In this document: piece after piece, positions 11,992-25,500 of the stretch | How positions within the stretch are numbered: the stretch's first letter is position 1 | Layout: each line of letters starts with the position of its first letter | NCBI RefSeq assembly: GCF_024679245.1 | Contig: NC_090180.1 | Span: 15,052,007-15,116,006 of the forward strand | Reading direction: 5' to 3' | DNA: 64,000 nt | DNA from: Pseudorasbora parva | Taxonomy: Eukaryota > Chordata > Actinopteri > Cypriniformes > Gobionidae | Program-made: the position numbers and the translations under genes | The notes under the pieces: generated by a model | What the model saw: the letters and a program-made list of their open reading frames with translations, nothing else | The model's database searches: none | What the model was told of the DNA's origin: nothing

Positions 11992-13169
11992 GAAGATTAA
12001 TCAAGATTATTGTCTTGAAAACTGCAACAGAAAATGACACTACAGGAAAAACATTAACTGACAGTCTATGTGTCTAAAATTATCCTGCATGAATTTTTCA
12101 GATTGTGCTGGAGGCAACTGAGAGCCTCCCCAGCTGCCATGCAGAATCTGACAATAGGACAGACCTGCTTCATTTTAGCCTTATGTTGCTGTTGCGGTTA
12201 GAAATGTTCAACTCTGAGGGAGTAAGTAATGATACAAACATATTTTACAACATTATATGTTATTTAACTGTTTCAAATTCAGGCCACTCATTTTCACTTG
12301 TGTTGCTCTTTCTGTTTTTCACGGGGTCTCCTCAGCTGTCAGCATGCGAGAACTTAAATGTAAAACGTTTGAAATCAGATGACGACCTCTGTAAAACATT
12401 CTCAGTTCTTGAAGGATGATTGATCACAGTTTTCCACAATATCACTAGAGACAAATCTTTGCTTTCCCCTTCACATGTGGATAAAGAGAGAGCTGTAGAT
12501 CTCTCTATGATTGTCAGGACATAACTCAGCGGCTGTAAAAATGTGTTCAAAACCTGTGCATCATGATTGCAATTTCAGACAAGCTTTGTTTTTTTTTGTG
12601 GCAAACACTGCATTCTAGAGACAATATTTGTCTAGAGAAAACAGGTAGCCTAATGACCAGCTTCTTGGCAAAAGTGAACAGCGCCATTGAATTGTCTAGT
12701 TGTGTTAGACTTGACCAACGCCTATGACTCGTATGACTTAATCCTAGTGATCCTGTTTAAATTCTAACTGAGGAGGAGTATAACAGATAAACACACTCTT
12801 TTGTGACACTGACACTCACAAGTCTGTTGTTGTGATCCAAATTGAAATGAATGTTGTAATAAAATTATATTGTGGTAAATCAATTATTCAAATTTGTAAG
12901 TCGCTTTGGATAAAAGCGTCTGCTAAATGATTAAATGTAAATGTCATACACTACCAAGTTTTTTTTTTTTTTAAGATTTCAAAATATTTTACAAAGAAGC
13001 ATCTTATATTCATCTTAGACTATGTTTATTTGGTCAAAAATACATTAGAAACAGTAATATTGTGAAATAATATTAACATAGAATATAACCGTTCCTAGGT
13101 CATATATTAAGGTCTAGGATTAGATTGTAAGCAAATCAGTTATTGCGATAAATCTTGTCGATTGCAGGA
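11992..13169. other. Intergenic, no gene; short repeat tails
   Basis: No gene was recognised. About 12,895-12,945 carries the widespread fish repeat tail 'tcgctttggataaaagcgtc', and 12,960-13,080 resembles an R1 fragment. Short open frames at 12.1-12.5 kb show no similarity to known families. Confidence 0.5.
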
Positions 13170-15185
13170 GAAATGGCAGGAATAGAGATCTGAGCAACTT
13201 TGGCAAAGGTCAAATTGTTATGCCAAGGTGACTGGGTCAGATTATCAGAAACAGCAAGACATGGTTTGCTCCTTGTCAGCAGTGTTTTGAATTTCCCAAC
13301 AGCGACTGAAGAGGCACAAACCATGAACCTGTGACAGGGTGTTGGGCGCCCAAGGCTCATCGATGCACAAGGGCAACAAAGGCTATACTGTCTGGTCTGA
13401 GCTAACCGAACGTCTACTGTGGCACAAGTCACACAACATTTTAATGATAGTAATGGGAAGAATGTGTCACAAAACTCTGCGGCATATGGGGCCGTGTAGC
13501 CACAGCCCAATCAGAGTACTGTGACGACTCATGGGCGAGTAGTAGATTTTGTCCAGCAGGGGTCTCTGGGTAAATGTTGTGTGTGTTTTCAGGTTGAGCG
13601 CTGTGACACACAGGTGTGGAGAATTGACGGGGATTGACCATGCTGCTTATAAGAAGTTTGAGAGTTGACAAGAAGAGAGATGGTGTGTTGGGACAAAAGG
13701 CTGGGAGCGTGATCTCTGCGGTCCTGGTAGCTTGGACATCCTGTTGGCTCTCTCATCCTCTCCAATCAAGGCTGGATGTCTTTTTGTAATTGGTGTTATT
13801 TTAATCCTTACTTGTAGTTATGTCTGTCTTTTTGATTAAATACTTATTTTTTTGCAGATTTGATTATGTGTATGGCCTCTCCATTCATGTTGTTTCTCCT
13901 CGAGTCAAGGGGTTGTAACAGTACCTATGATGGCCCCATCCACCATCGAAAGCGTCAGAATTGGACCTTAGAGCAGTGGAAGAAGGTTGCCTGGTCCGAT
14001 AAATCTCATATTCTTTTACTTCAAGTGGCTGGCTGTGTTTATATGTAACATTTACTAGGGGAAATGATGGTACCAGGTTGCACTGTGGGACGACGACAAG
14101 CCGGTGGAGGAACTGTGGCTCTGGGCAATGTTCTGCTGAGATACCTTGGGTCCGGCCATTCATGTGGACGTACATTTGACAGGTGTCACCTACCTAAGGG
14201 TTAGTTTACCCAAAAATGATTTTTTTTCCATTAATGACTCACCCCAATGTCGGTCCACACCCGTAAGACCTCTGTTCATCCTCGGAACACAGTTTAAGAT
14301 TTTCCATTCCATTTTAGATTCAGTCCAAGGGCTTTCTGTCCCTTGAATGTAAGTGTATGCCCAATTACAGTCCACGTCCAGAAGGTAATGAAAACATCAT
14401 CAAAGTAGTCCATATGTGACATCAGTTGGTTAGTTAGACTCTTTTGAAGCATCGACTATATAGATTGGTCTAAAAAAAAAAAACGACTTCATTCAGCATC
14501 GTCTTCCGCTCTTCCGCGTTTGTTTTCAAACCTCAAATAAAGAATCAAACGGTCGTGAATCAGCGGATTGATTCATGATTCATGATTCATATCGCCAATG
14601 TCACGTCATTTCAGTAGTTTGCCAGTTTGACATGCGATCCGAATCATGATTCATGAATGTTTGATTCTTTATTTGAGGAACACTGAAGTGAAGACAATGC
14701 TGAATAAGGTTGTATTTTTTGTTATTTTTGGACCAAAATGTATTGTCGACGCTTCAAAAGAGTCTAACTAACCAACTGATGTCACATATGGACTACTTTG
14801 ATTATGTTTTCATTACCTTCTGGACGTGGACAGCAAGTGTGCATACACTACTTACATTCAAAGGACAGAAAGCCCTCAGACTAATCTAAAATATCTTAAA
14901 CTGTGTTCCGAGGATGAACAGAGGTCTTATGGGTGTGGAACGACATTGGGGTGAGTCATTAATGAAAGAAATTTCATTTTTGGGTAGACCAACAATTTCA
15001 ATCCATAGCAGCTCCACCTCACAACCTATAAGACTTGAAGGATCTGCTGCTAATGTCTTGGTGTCAGATACAACAGGACACCTTCAGGGGTCTTGTAAAG
15101 TTCATGCTTCGGTGGGCCGGTACTCTTTTGGCAGCACACAGAAGACCAACAGCTTTTTAGGTGGTCATAATGCTTTGTCTCATCA
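13170..15185 (+). pseudogene. Dead Tc1-like transposase
   Basis: Conceptual translation in shifting plus-strand frames gives pieces of a Tc1-family transposase. These are a helix-turn-helix region near 13.18-13.35 kb (LSNFGKGQIVM), NWTLEQWKKVAWSDKSH with the first catalytic Asp near 13.95-14.00 kb, GCTMGRRQAGGG near 14.08 kb, and a C-terminal SWCQIQQDTFRGLV near 15.05-15.10 kb. The central catalytic segments with the second Asp and the Glu were not found. Stops, frameshifts and a 0.8-kb fold-back insertion after 'gtcacctaccta' at 14195 break the gene. It is long inactive. Inverted ends and TA duplications were not located. Confidence 0.75.
14196..14990. mobile_element. Fold-back element (long inverted repeat)
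   Basis: Left arm (about 14196-14490) and right arm (about 14700-14990) are near-perfect reverse complements: 'ccattaatgactcacccc' pairs with 'ggggtgagtcattaatg', and 'tgacatcagttggttag' pairs with 'ctaaccaactgatgtca'. Arms of about 290 bp flank a 200-bp core containing 'gattcatgattcat' repeats. There is no coding capacity. It splits the dead Tc1 transposase. Confidence 0.85.
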
Positions 15186-16515
15186 ATGTTTATTATGGTT
15201 TTGAAAATTTTGAATTTGTGATATGTATATGATTGTGTGACATTGTTCATGTCATATACAGTCAGTAAATGTACAGTACATTAAATTCATCTTCTCAAAG
15301 TGTATTAAAGTTTCACATAAAAAGAAAGAACAAGCTGAAAATACAGCAATGGCTTGTGTGTAAAAAAAATAGTCAAAGAACTTTGCCACACATTTTCATA
15401 ATATGTTGACACGTTAGAGGTCATAATGGCAATGCCAACCTGAAATAAATAGTCAAAAGACAAAATAACAAGGTTAAAATAGGGTAACTAATCCACTAGT
15501 GAGTGCAACTCGTTTTGGCGGGTTTTCTTCTATAATGACAGCTAGTTCTGGATTAACACAGCTAAACATCCATTAAATCTATTTTACTAGGTTCAATAAA
15601 ACTATGAATCTGTAACTGAAATCTGTCATTCTTAAACGTGCACTAGATACAATTTAAACCAACTTTTGGTTATGGTTAAAAGTATCAGTGGTAGTAAATA
15701 CGCTGTTTTAATATTACATGGATTGGGTTGCCTCATGAGGCCAGATGTGTTGAGAACACATAACCAGCCAAATATTTTATTTGAGCACTTTATCTCAGTA
15801 ACTCACCTATTACTGGACTGTTTTGCTCACTGAATAAATGAATAATGCATGACTGTGATCAGGGCATTTCTACAATGGCATCTGTAAATAAAAAAGCTGT
15901 GTGCACTGCAGGAACTTATCCTAGGAAAAATATGGACTTTGGGGGTGGTATCGACCAAAAATTTCCCCCTCAAACGTCCCTACTCACGTACTTTTTCAAA
16001 GTTCAGGAACATCCATGATGGGACTTGGGTGCTGAACATGCTGATTGGTTGAGTTCACGCTGCATTTTAATTGCTTTTATTTCAACCTAAACGTCTTTTG
16101 TGGTGCGTGCAGTAAGTGTGTTTGCTATTTGAATCAACAATGAATTTAAAATATGCGTGAGGCTTTATTAAGTTTATATGCAGAGGATAAAATCAAGTGG
16201 GAACTGGAAAGTCGCATGCAGTTTTGCGTCACTGGTCTAATCTTCACGGTGCTTTAGACCTCGATGGAAACGCAGACAGCAACAGTTCTTGGGGGGAAAA
16301 GTTCCTGGGACAAATTGTTCCGGGTAATTTCGGTTAAAACAAGACTCTAGTTACAATCCAAGGCCACTGCCATACTGGCATAATGTAAACCAAAAAAAGA
16401 TATATAGTGCTCCTTTAAGGGAGATGGGCATTTCAATTGTGTAAAACCTGGGAAGTTGCAATTCATGGGACAGGAAGTGCTTGTATAAAGAAAAGAACAG
16501 GGAATGGTTCTGGTT
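15186..16515. other. Intergenic, 3' of the scinderin-like gene
   Basis: No gene was found. About 15,905-16,345 has a repeat look, with partly complementary ends ('gcaggaacttatcctagg' and 'aaaagttcctgggac'). Sequence just below 16516 should hold the 3' UTR of the scinderin-like gene; a single polyadenylation site could not be fixed. Confidence 0.45.
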
Positions 16516-19500
16516 TTAAAAGGAAGACCGGATTCTCTCCAGAGGGTCAGTGTCCCACATTTTAGGGTCCCAAGCCTGGAACCAGCCTGTGAACGTTGGG
16601 GGCTCGGCCCCCTGCTTTATGGTTGTGATGGGCAGCCCACGACGTCCAGAAGGATCAGAGGCCACATAATCCTTAGCTATAGACAGAGAACATATCAAAA
16701 ACTTATTTAATAAAACATTAGAGTGCTTTTTTAAGCCAACCCGAAAATAAGCATCACCCTTGTTTAGTATAGGATTTTACCATTGGCTTTTTTGATTATT
16801 GCAGAATATAAGCTCTGAGATCAACAAAAGATTACCACTGTAACATCTATACCAAAATTTGAAGCCTAAATACAACACCCAGATGTAAAAAAAAAAGTTA
16901 GGCTATAAACCAGCTATACAACATTGCATTACTTTAACATCACCATTAAACTCTAATCTTTATTTAAAAGTTAGAATAGTTTTCAAGAGCCGATTATAAA
17001 AACAATGAGGCTGTGAAAGGGAACTAGCCAATAGATGTCCCTGAAACCTCTAAAGTCCAATTTAGCCACTTGTTAGACCTGCCTTTTTCAAGACAAGCAA
17101 AAACTTTTTAAAAATATGAGTGGTGATTTATAGCTGTATTTTATGTAGTAGAATAAAATATTCTGAGTTAGTGTTCACCACAGACCTTATTTCAGGTATT
17201 TAAAGAAAATCCTATTTAAAAAAAAAAACCCTGTTGACTTCAGGACAATGGAAACAGAAGCTCAAAAATGCTCACTCGATTTCAGGGTTTAGGATTCATT
17301 CCTACAGCACGCTATTAAAGTGCCCATATTATGGTTTTTCAAATATTCTCTTTCATGCATTGTATAATATAGCTGTTTGTGAATGTAAACGTTCTGCAAA
17401 CTTGTAAAGTCAAAAGTGCACGATAGATGAAGATATTGTCTCCCAAAAGAAAGAATCGTCTATACGTGTCGTTTCTTTTTCGAATCCTACTGCGTGACGG
17501 TTCTACGTCACTAGAAAAGACATTCACATAATGCCCGCCTATGTTGTACATTGTCCGCCCGCAAAAAACTTGACCCGCCCACAAACATAATTTTATTGAT
17601 GACTGCTTCTCTAATCTCAGAGTTCAATGAGGGATTCGCAAAACGCTTGCTCTTGAAAGATGGGTCAGTACCAGTTTATTTGGACAAGCTTGTTCCTCAG
17701 AATCACAACCTGTAAGTATGAATCATTTTTGAAAAATATTTCGTTTTGTGCTTTATTTTGTGTACGTTTATGACTAACCCACGTTATTACTCAAATACTT
17801 CTGCTAAGCAGTTGTGGGCCACTATTACCCAAAATTGTGTCTATTGATGCAGATTGTCTGTCGGTCTTACTACTTTGAGTAAAGATAAAGGATGGAGCAA
17901 GATTTATTTTACAAAAATTTGCATCAGTCATTCACATTAGTGCTCAGCTAACATATGCACCGTTATTGATACAGTTACTGCATGTGCACTGCAATAAATT
18001 AGAAATATACACATCAGTTTGTTGATGGACGTACACTTATTAATGCTGATGGTGAGGAATTACAGTTGCAGCCTTTCATAATGTACCTCAAAATAAGTAG
18101 TGTATCACTGATAGTGGATCCTGCTCAAGTCGTCCTTGCAATGGAGGATCGGGTTGAATGGCTAGTTCTTCCAATGTCTCATCACACGGATTGATATGGT
18201 AAAATCGACTTCATCGTTACTGTCTTTCCAGTGTTTACAATCTGTGAGCTTTAGGAAGCCTCCAGATGGAGCTGAAGTTCAGTTATGTAATGGGTGTTTA
18301 GATTCTGACAAGAAGATAATCACAACTAGACCATCTGGCCAATCAGAGCAGAGTAGGCTGACAGAAAGGAGGGATTTAGAGAGACCGATTCATTTGACGA
18401 GTGCCTATGTGTAAAATAAAAGTATTTTTTGGCATTTGAAGCATGTACACCTGTTATTGAGACTTTAAAATAGCATAACAGGGGCACTTTAATAGAACAC
18501 ACTTTTTAGCGGAACAATCAGCATCTAGGCCTATGTTTTATGATGGAGGATAATGTAAGTGATTCTGCTCAGTCAAAAACAGGAAACCTAAAATGTTTAT
18601 CATAAAAAAAATAAGATGGTAAACTTCACTCACCTATTTTTGGTGACTCCGTTTTTTCAACTTCATTGGCTTCTTTACCAATCCAAAGAAATATCTAGAA
18701 AGAGCAGCAGTTCTTTAACATTACAGGCATTAACTACATATGCACAAGCAGTTCTGGTCTTAACTAGTGCTTCTCAACCCTTTGACTCCAAGGCCCCTCA
18801 TTATCCAAGACAACATTTGAAGGCCACCATATAGACTAAAATATTTCTGGTACTTCAACTCTAGATGTTGTTGTTTTAATCCATATTAGTGTCAAATATG
18901 GACAAACCCAACCGTTGGATTAAATTTGTTAATTCAATTTTAAACCAAACGGGTTGGATTTGTCCATATTTGATCCAAACATGGGTTGAAACAACCCAGC
19001 ATTTTTTTAGAGAACAGTGACTTATTTTCAAACTTTTAAATGGACACAAACTAGGGTAAAATTAATTATATGAAATGTATGTTAATATATTTATATTACT
19101 TTTCCACTATAAGTTTGTGAAAACGGAATAAGGCTTTTTTATTATTATTTTTATCTCACAATTATGGTAATTTCTCAACAATGTCTACTTAAAATATTTT
19201 AAAAGTGGACATAACTAGCAAAAAATTCCTTAATGTCTTGAAATCACACTTAAAAAATCCCCTATATAGACGTTAACTCACCTGATCCCAGGTGTCAAGC
19301 AACATGACATCATCGGTAGCCAAGTCTGACTGAGTAAAGTCTCCAGGAACTTCCTCAACCTGAGAGAAAGCACAAAACACTTACAAACCTTAGCTTTCCT
19401 CCAGCCTCTCTGTGAGGTTCTCTGAATCTTACTTACCACCAGCCGGCCCGTCTTATTGGAGCAGCCGAACAGACGTGGTGGTTTGACCGTATCTCTTAAA

Positions 19501-22500
19501 GTTGGAGATGTCTGGTAGTCCTTCTTCCCGCCCAAAGCAGACCAGAATCCAGCTGAAGTGAGTGTCACATAAGAAAGGAGTTAAGACAGGATCACATAAT
19601 TCACCTCACTCAAAAAAAACAAACATGGCAGACTCTCACCTGGTTCTTTACCCTCGGCCACATCAGTGGAATTTTTTCCCAGCACACTCACGACATACTT
19701 AGCAGCGACTATTTCTTCCTCGCTGGCACCTGCTCCTTTCCACACAAACACACAATCTGGCGTCTTCAGCACAAACACGTCATTGATGTTTAATTTGGAT
19801 GCAGATGGTTCAACCTATAATGGGAGATAAATGTAGTGATTAATGAGAAATCCTACTATATGTGTGACAGCGTCCAGACTGTGACTGACCTCTACAGCGC
19901 GTGTGGCTCTAGAAGAGCTCTGTCGGATGTGGAAGAGGCGCGTGCTGCCTGGCTTGGTCTGGCCGTCCTTGCGGGACGTGCCTCCCATATGAATGATCAT
20001 TGGTTTGCCTTTGAACAGACTCATCAGGTGGGGGGGTTCCTGACCCTGTGTCACTCGCACCTGAGTAGTGTAGTCAGATGGAAAAAAATCATTTTAGCGT
20101 TTTTAATGATGGTACATGAGACTACAACTGGTAAAACTGACAACAGAGCAACTATGTAGGTTCAGAGTATTATATTTATTGGTGAATTTCTTTTTGGATT
20201 CTATATATCGTATAGCAGCGCCTTTTTTGATTTTTAACAGGAATACAGGTGAGAAATGTATTTATTCCAATGATGGTAAAGCTGAATTTTCTAGCATCTT
20301 TACCCTTCAGTCTTCAGTGTCACACGATCATTCAGAAATCATTCTGATATGGATTCAAATATGCATATTTTCTGCTCAAAGAACATTATTCTTATTATCA
20401 ATGTTGAAAATGTTGTGGCCAATTTTATTTCAGGATGCTTGATGGATAGAAAGTTTAAAAGAACAGCATTTATCTGAAATAGAAAGCTTTTGTGACATTA
20501 TACACTACCTTTGAATAGTATGAGATGTTTGTTTTTTAATGATTTGTTTATTTAAAAATAATAATAATAATAATACTTTTATTCAGCAAGGATGCATTAA
20601 ATTTATTTATTTTTTTTATTTTTTTTATTTATTTATGCATTCTCTTTTCATGGTAATGCAACATGAAATGCCACAACAACAATCCCCAAACACAACAAAA
20701 ATGCATTCCATGACAAAAAGAACAGGAGTAGGATGAAGAAAAAAAATCTTATAAACTCCTACCCCATTCTTATATTAACAAAGTCACAAATTGGATGGCC
20801 TCACCAACATAAGAAAAAGAAAAAGAAATACATATATGTATACATATACATACACATATATACATATACACATACATATACATACATACACATACACACA
20901 CATACATACATACACATACATACACATATATATATATATATATATGCATACACATATACACATACATACATATATACACACACTGAAACAAGAACAAACA
21001 AACAAAAACAACAATAATAATGACAACTTTCAAAACAAAAACAACGACGAAACCATCGTTGTTATAATTTTAAAATTTTTTACATTCATCTTTGTACAGA
21101 TTAAATATCTTCTGTTTATACTTATATTTAAATTGAAGAATATTTGAACAACATTTTAATTCATTTTCTAGATAATTCCATCTTTTCACACCAGAAACTG
21201 AAACACACATTTGTTTGAGGGTATTTCCAGCAAAAGGTTGTTTAAAATCATTATTTCTTCTACTTGTCTCACTATTTAAAGTAAAAAGGGTTTGCAATCC
21301 ATGCGGTAACAGGCTATGTTTTGCTTTATATACAACTAATATAGTTTGTAAAGAAACCAAATCCTTCAATTTAAGCAGTCCTGACCTCAGAAACAGTCCT
21401 GTAGTATGTACTCTTGGAGCAACTCCATTAATTATTCTTATAACCCTTTTTTGCAAAATAAACAAAGGCATTAAATTAGTGAAATAAGAGTTTCCCCATA
21501 CCTCTAAACAATACATAAAATGTGGCAAAATAAAGGAACAATATAGGATTCTCATTGCCTCATAATTTAACATAATCTTTACTTTGCTCAAAACGGCAAT
21601 GTTTTTACAAATTTTACTTCTTACATAAGCTATGTGTGACTTCCATTTAAATTTTTCATCAATGAGTACTCCTAAAAACTTAAATTCTGACACTCTTTCA
21701 ATATTTATTCCATTTAAAGTCAAACTAACATTATCAAGACATTTTTTATTTGTAAACAGCATAAATTTTGTTTTACGTAAGTTTAACGACAATTTATTTT
21801 TATTAAACCATTTCTGAAGTAGGACCAATTCTTGTTCAATAGTTTTCATTAATATTTTTAAATTCTTCCCTGATACAAAAAAATTAGTATCGTCTGCAAA
21901 AAGAACAAACCGTAAAATCTTTGATTCCTCACAGAGGTCATTAATATAAAGCGTAAATAATTTGGGCCCCAACACAGAGCCTTGAGGGACTCCACACAGT
22001 ATTTTTTCCAACTTAGATTCATGGCCTATATACTCTACATATTGTTGTCTATTTTCTAAGTAGCTATTAATCCAATTTAATACTACACCTCTAATTCCAT
22101 ATGTCTGTAATTTAGATATCAATATACCATGATCAAGAGTGTCGAAGGCCTTTTTAAGGTCAATAAAAACTCCAACTGTGTGATTTTTATTCTCCAATTC
22201 TGCAGTAATGTCCTCTGTGATTTTCATCAAAGCCATAGCTGTTGAGCGGGTACTTCGAAACCCAAACTGATTATCATTTATTACGGAATGTTTTTCAAGA
22301 AAAGAATCCATTTTTTTAACAAAAAGCTTCTCCAGAATTTTTGAAAATTGAGAAAGCAAAGATATAGGCCTATAATTTGTGAGACTATACCGGTCACCAG
22401 ATTTAAAAATGGGAATAATTTTAGCCACCTTCATTTTATCTGGGAAGAGACCTATATTAAAAGACAAATTAATTATGTATTTTAATGGTCTAATAATGCA

Positions 22501-25500
22501 ATGTATAGTTTCTTTAACAATATACATATCTAAGCCATCACTATCACATGAAAATTTACTTTTTAATTTGGAGACAGTGGAAATAATTTCACTCTCACTA
22601 ACTTTATTTATAAAAAGCGATTTCATGACTCTGCTTTCACCTGTCCAACTTTTGTTTTCATTAGATAGTGGTATAGTTTTGGCAAGATTTGGACCAACAT
22701 TGACAAAAAAAGAATTAAATTCATCAGCAATTTTTTCACCACTTATCTCGACGTTCTGTTCATTAATTAAATGTAATGTCTGACAATGATTCACTTTACT
22801 GCCCATTACCTCCCTTAAAACTTTCCACATTCTTTTAATATTGCTTTTGTTTTCCATCAACAAATTTGTATAATAATCTTTCTTTGCACGTTTCATTATA
22901 TTAGTCAGCTTATTTTTATAGACTTTATATTTTTTTTCTGTATTTACTGTCCGATATTTTACAAAATTTCGATAAAGCTTATTTTTCTTTTTACAAGATT
23001 TCAATATACCCTTCGTTAACCAAGGTTTATTATTATCTCTTACTTTATCATTCAATATTTTTATTGGGCAATGTGTATTATATAACCATAGATACTTTTC
23101 CAAAAATAATTCATAAGCCTTATTTACATTATTTGTACTATAAACATTGTCCCAGTGTTCTTTCATAAGATCATCCCTAAATCTATTTAGTCTTTCCTCA
23201 GTTCTCAACCTAATAACTTTACTAAACTTTTCTTTTTTTGTTTTTACTTCACATAAGTAAGTTACAAATATCGGCAAATGATCAGTTGTGTCATTTATCA
23301 AAAGACCACTTTTGACCGTTTTTTCCAATATATTTACAAAAATGTTATCAATTAATGTGGCACAACTGGAGGTTATTCGGCTAGGCCTAGTAATAGTAGG
23401 ATAAAGGCCTCGATCCTTGATCCGAATTTCCTTTAGTGACCATGCAGCATGTAACACTCGTTGTTTCTCCTTAAAACTACGGAAACAAACGATGATTGAT
23501 CTGGTGAAGTCCGCGACACGTCCCTTGGAGACACCTGTTACTGCGGCGCGATGCGCCCTTTCAATGTAAATCTCTTCCCGGATATTAAGCTGTTCACGAA
23601 TAAGCTTTTCTATAAACTCAATCATATTACTTCCTTCTGTTTTCTCCGGTACAGAGTAAATTCTTAAATTATTTCTCCGTGAACGGCCTTCCAGACCCTC
23701 ACACTTCTTCTTAAGGTACTTTTGTTTACGCATCACATTAAACAGCACCTTAGTCAGATCCATATTACGGTCTTCGTTGTCCGCAATCCTCTGTTCGGCG
23801 TCAGTCACCCTTGTTTTTAAATCTTCCAGATTTAATTTGATGTCGCTCACCTCCTTCCTCAGCACACCAAAGTTTCCAGCCGTTTCAATTCGAAATAATT
23901 TGAGTTCTTTCAGTATTTCTGAAGTATTATCGGCGCTCCCAGCGCCCTTTCCCTCCAGGCAGGTTTGGTTTGCTGGCGCGGTATCCGATAACTCGCCTCG
24001 TCTTTGATTTGCTTTTGGCATTATTAGACGCTCTTTTTCTTTTTCTTTTTTCCTTTAAATGATAACTTGATGGTTCAAGTCATAATACACTTTATCTGAA
24101 TCCACAAGCAGTAGTCAATCTTTATAGTTTTAAAGCTTTAGTTTTTGTTTGTTTGTCAGACACTACACCCTGGCACCGGCTGTTCGGCCATCTTGATTCG
24201 CGATTCGATGACTTGATTCGCGATTCGGCCATCTTGATTCGCGATTATCAAAAGTGACAGCAAAGATAAATGCTGTCCTTTTGAACTTTCTATTCGTCAA
24301 ACAATCCAGAAAAAGTATGGTACACAACTGTTTTCAGCATTGATAATAATCAGAAATGTTTCAAATCAGCATATTAGAATAATTTCTGAAGGATCTTGTG
24401 ACACTGAAGACTGGAGTAATGATTCTTTGCCATCACAGGAATAAATTACATTTTAAAATATTAAAATAGAAAACAGTTATTTTAAACTGTAATTATATTT
24501 TGCAATATAGCAGTTTTATTGTATTTTTGACCAAACAAATGCAAATAAATCCTTGGTGAGGATAAGATTTTTTAAATGGCAGTGGAGATTCTAAAGTATG
24601 CATGAATCTGATTGTATGGTTCTCTTATGTGAACTGCAACGGAGACTAAGCAGAACAAACATGTTAGCCAAAAACACCACTATATCAGTGATGATAAGAA
24701 CTGTTTGGGCTTTATGTACTGGAAATCTTCTCTCTGCTGTTTTCTTTCCCAAACTGATTATTCTCACCTGAACTGGAGCTCCTCCCATGGAGTCGTCCAG
24801 CTGGACAGTAAGGAAAGCAGAAGCTGCCAGCTCATCCTGAGTACACTTCAGCCCCTGCCTGCCGCACAACATCACACACACATGGAAATGATGACACTGT
24901 TCATATGTCAGAAGCTGCACAGATAATATGCCATAACACACTATAAACATGTTATGGACTGACCAGGTGTAGATGATATGCTGCTCTCTGCTTCCCTGTT
25001 TGTAACTGTAGAGGATCAGGTAACAGTCTCCCCCAAAGAACTGACCATAGGTAGAAGGCTCCACCGGGACACGTTCCCCTCCATCCACACGCCAGATCTG
25101 ATTCAGACAAACATGAGTGTTAATCACAGACTCATCCAAGAACATTGCCTGGAACTTGATCTCCCCTTTATATGTATAAGCAGAAACATTAAACCTCTTT
25201 AAAGTGTCAATTTCAAGTATAAAAATTGATTTCTGTGACTAGCAAGGAACTTCAATATTGAACATGGTTTAAATTGCATTATAGGAATGATATTTGGATC
25301 CTCACGGATGTGAGTGGTGTGGAGAAGGCAAAGTGTTACTGTATTTGTTCATCTTTGTTAACGTTAGTTAATAAAAATACAGTTTTTTAATGTTAGTTCA
25401 CAGTGCAGTAACTAATGTTAACAAATACAACTTTTGATTGTAACAATGTATTAGTAAATGTTAAAATTCACATTAACAAAGATGAATAAATGCTGTAGAA

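Larger units (their letters stand above)
20604..24246 (-). mobile_element. Compact non-LTR retrotransposon with both ends
   Basis: The element is inserted inside an R1 repeat: the left half of R1 stops at 'gcattaaatt' (20594-20603) and the right half resumes at 'atcaaaagtgac' (24247). On the minus strand it runs from a 5' UTR with two YY1-like motifs, through one 983-codon frame, a 3' UTR with a CA/TA microsatellite, to an A-rich tail (about 20604-20640, AAATA-like). At 3.64 kb it is shorter than complete two-ORF LINEs because ORF1 is joined directly to the end of the endonuclease region. It lies in sense orientation in a scinderin-like intron. Confidence 0.8.

Noticed and set aside
11548..12037. 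Polyasparagine, polyisoleucine and polytyrosine frames
   Set aside because: Trinucleotide-repeat artefacts.
20733..21147. Overlapping Tyr/His/Cys/Val-rich frames on both strands
   Set aside because: Translations of a CATA/CACA microsatellite.
24591..25145. 184-codon minus-strand frame as a separate gene
   Set aside because: It is read-through across two scinderin-like exons (25097-24964 and 24858-24768) and their introns; splice sites fit the gelsolin family exactly.
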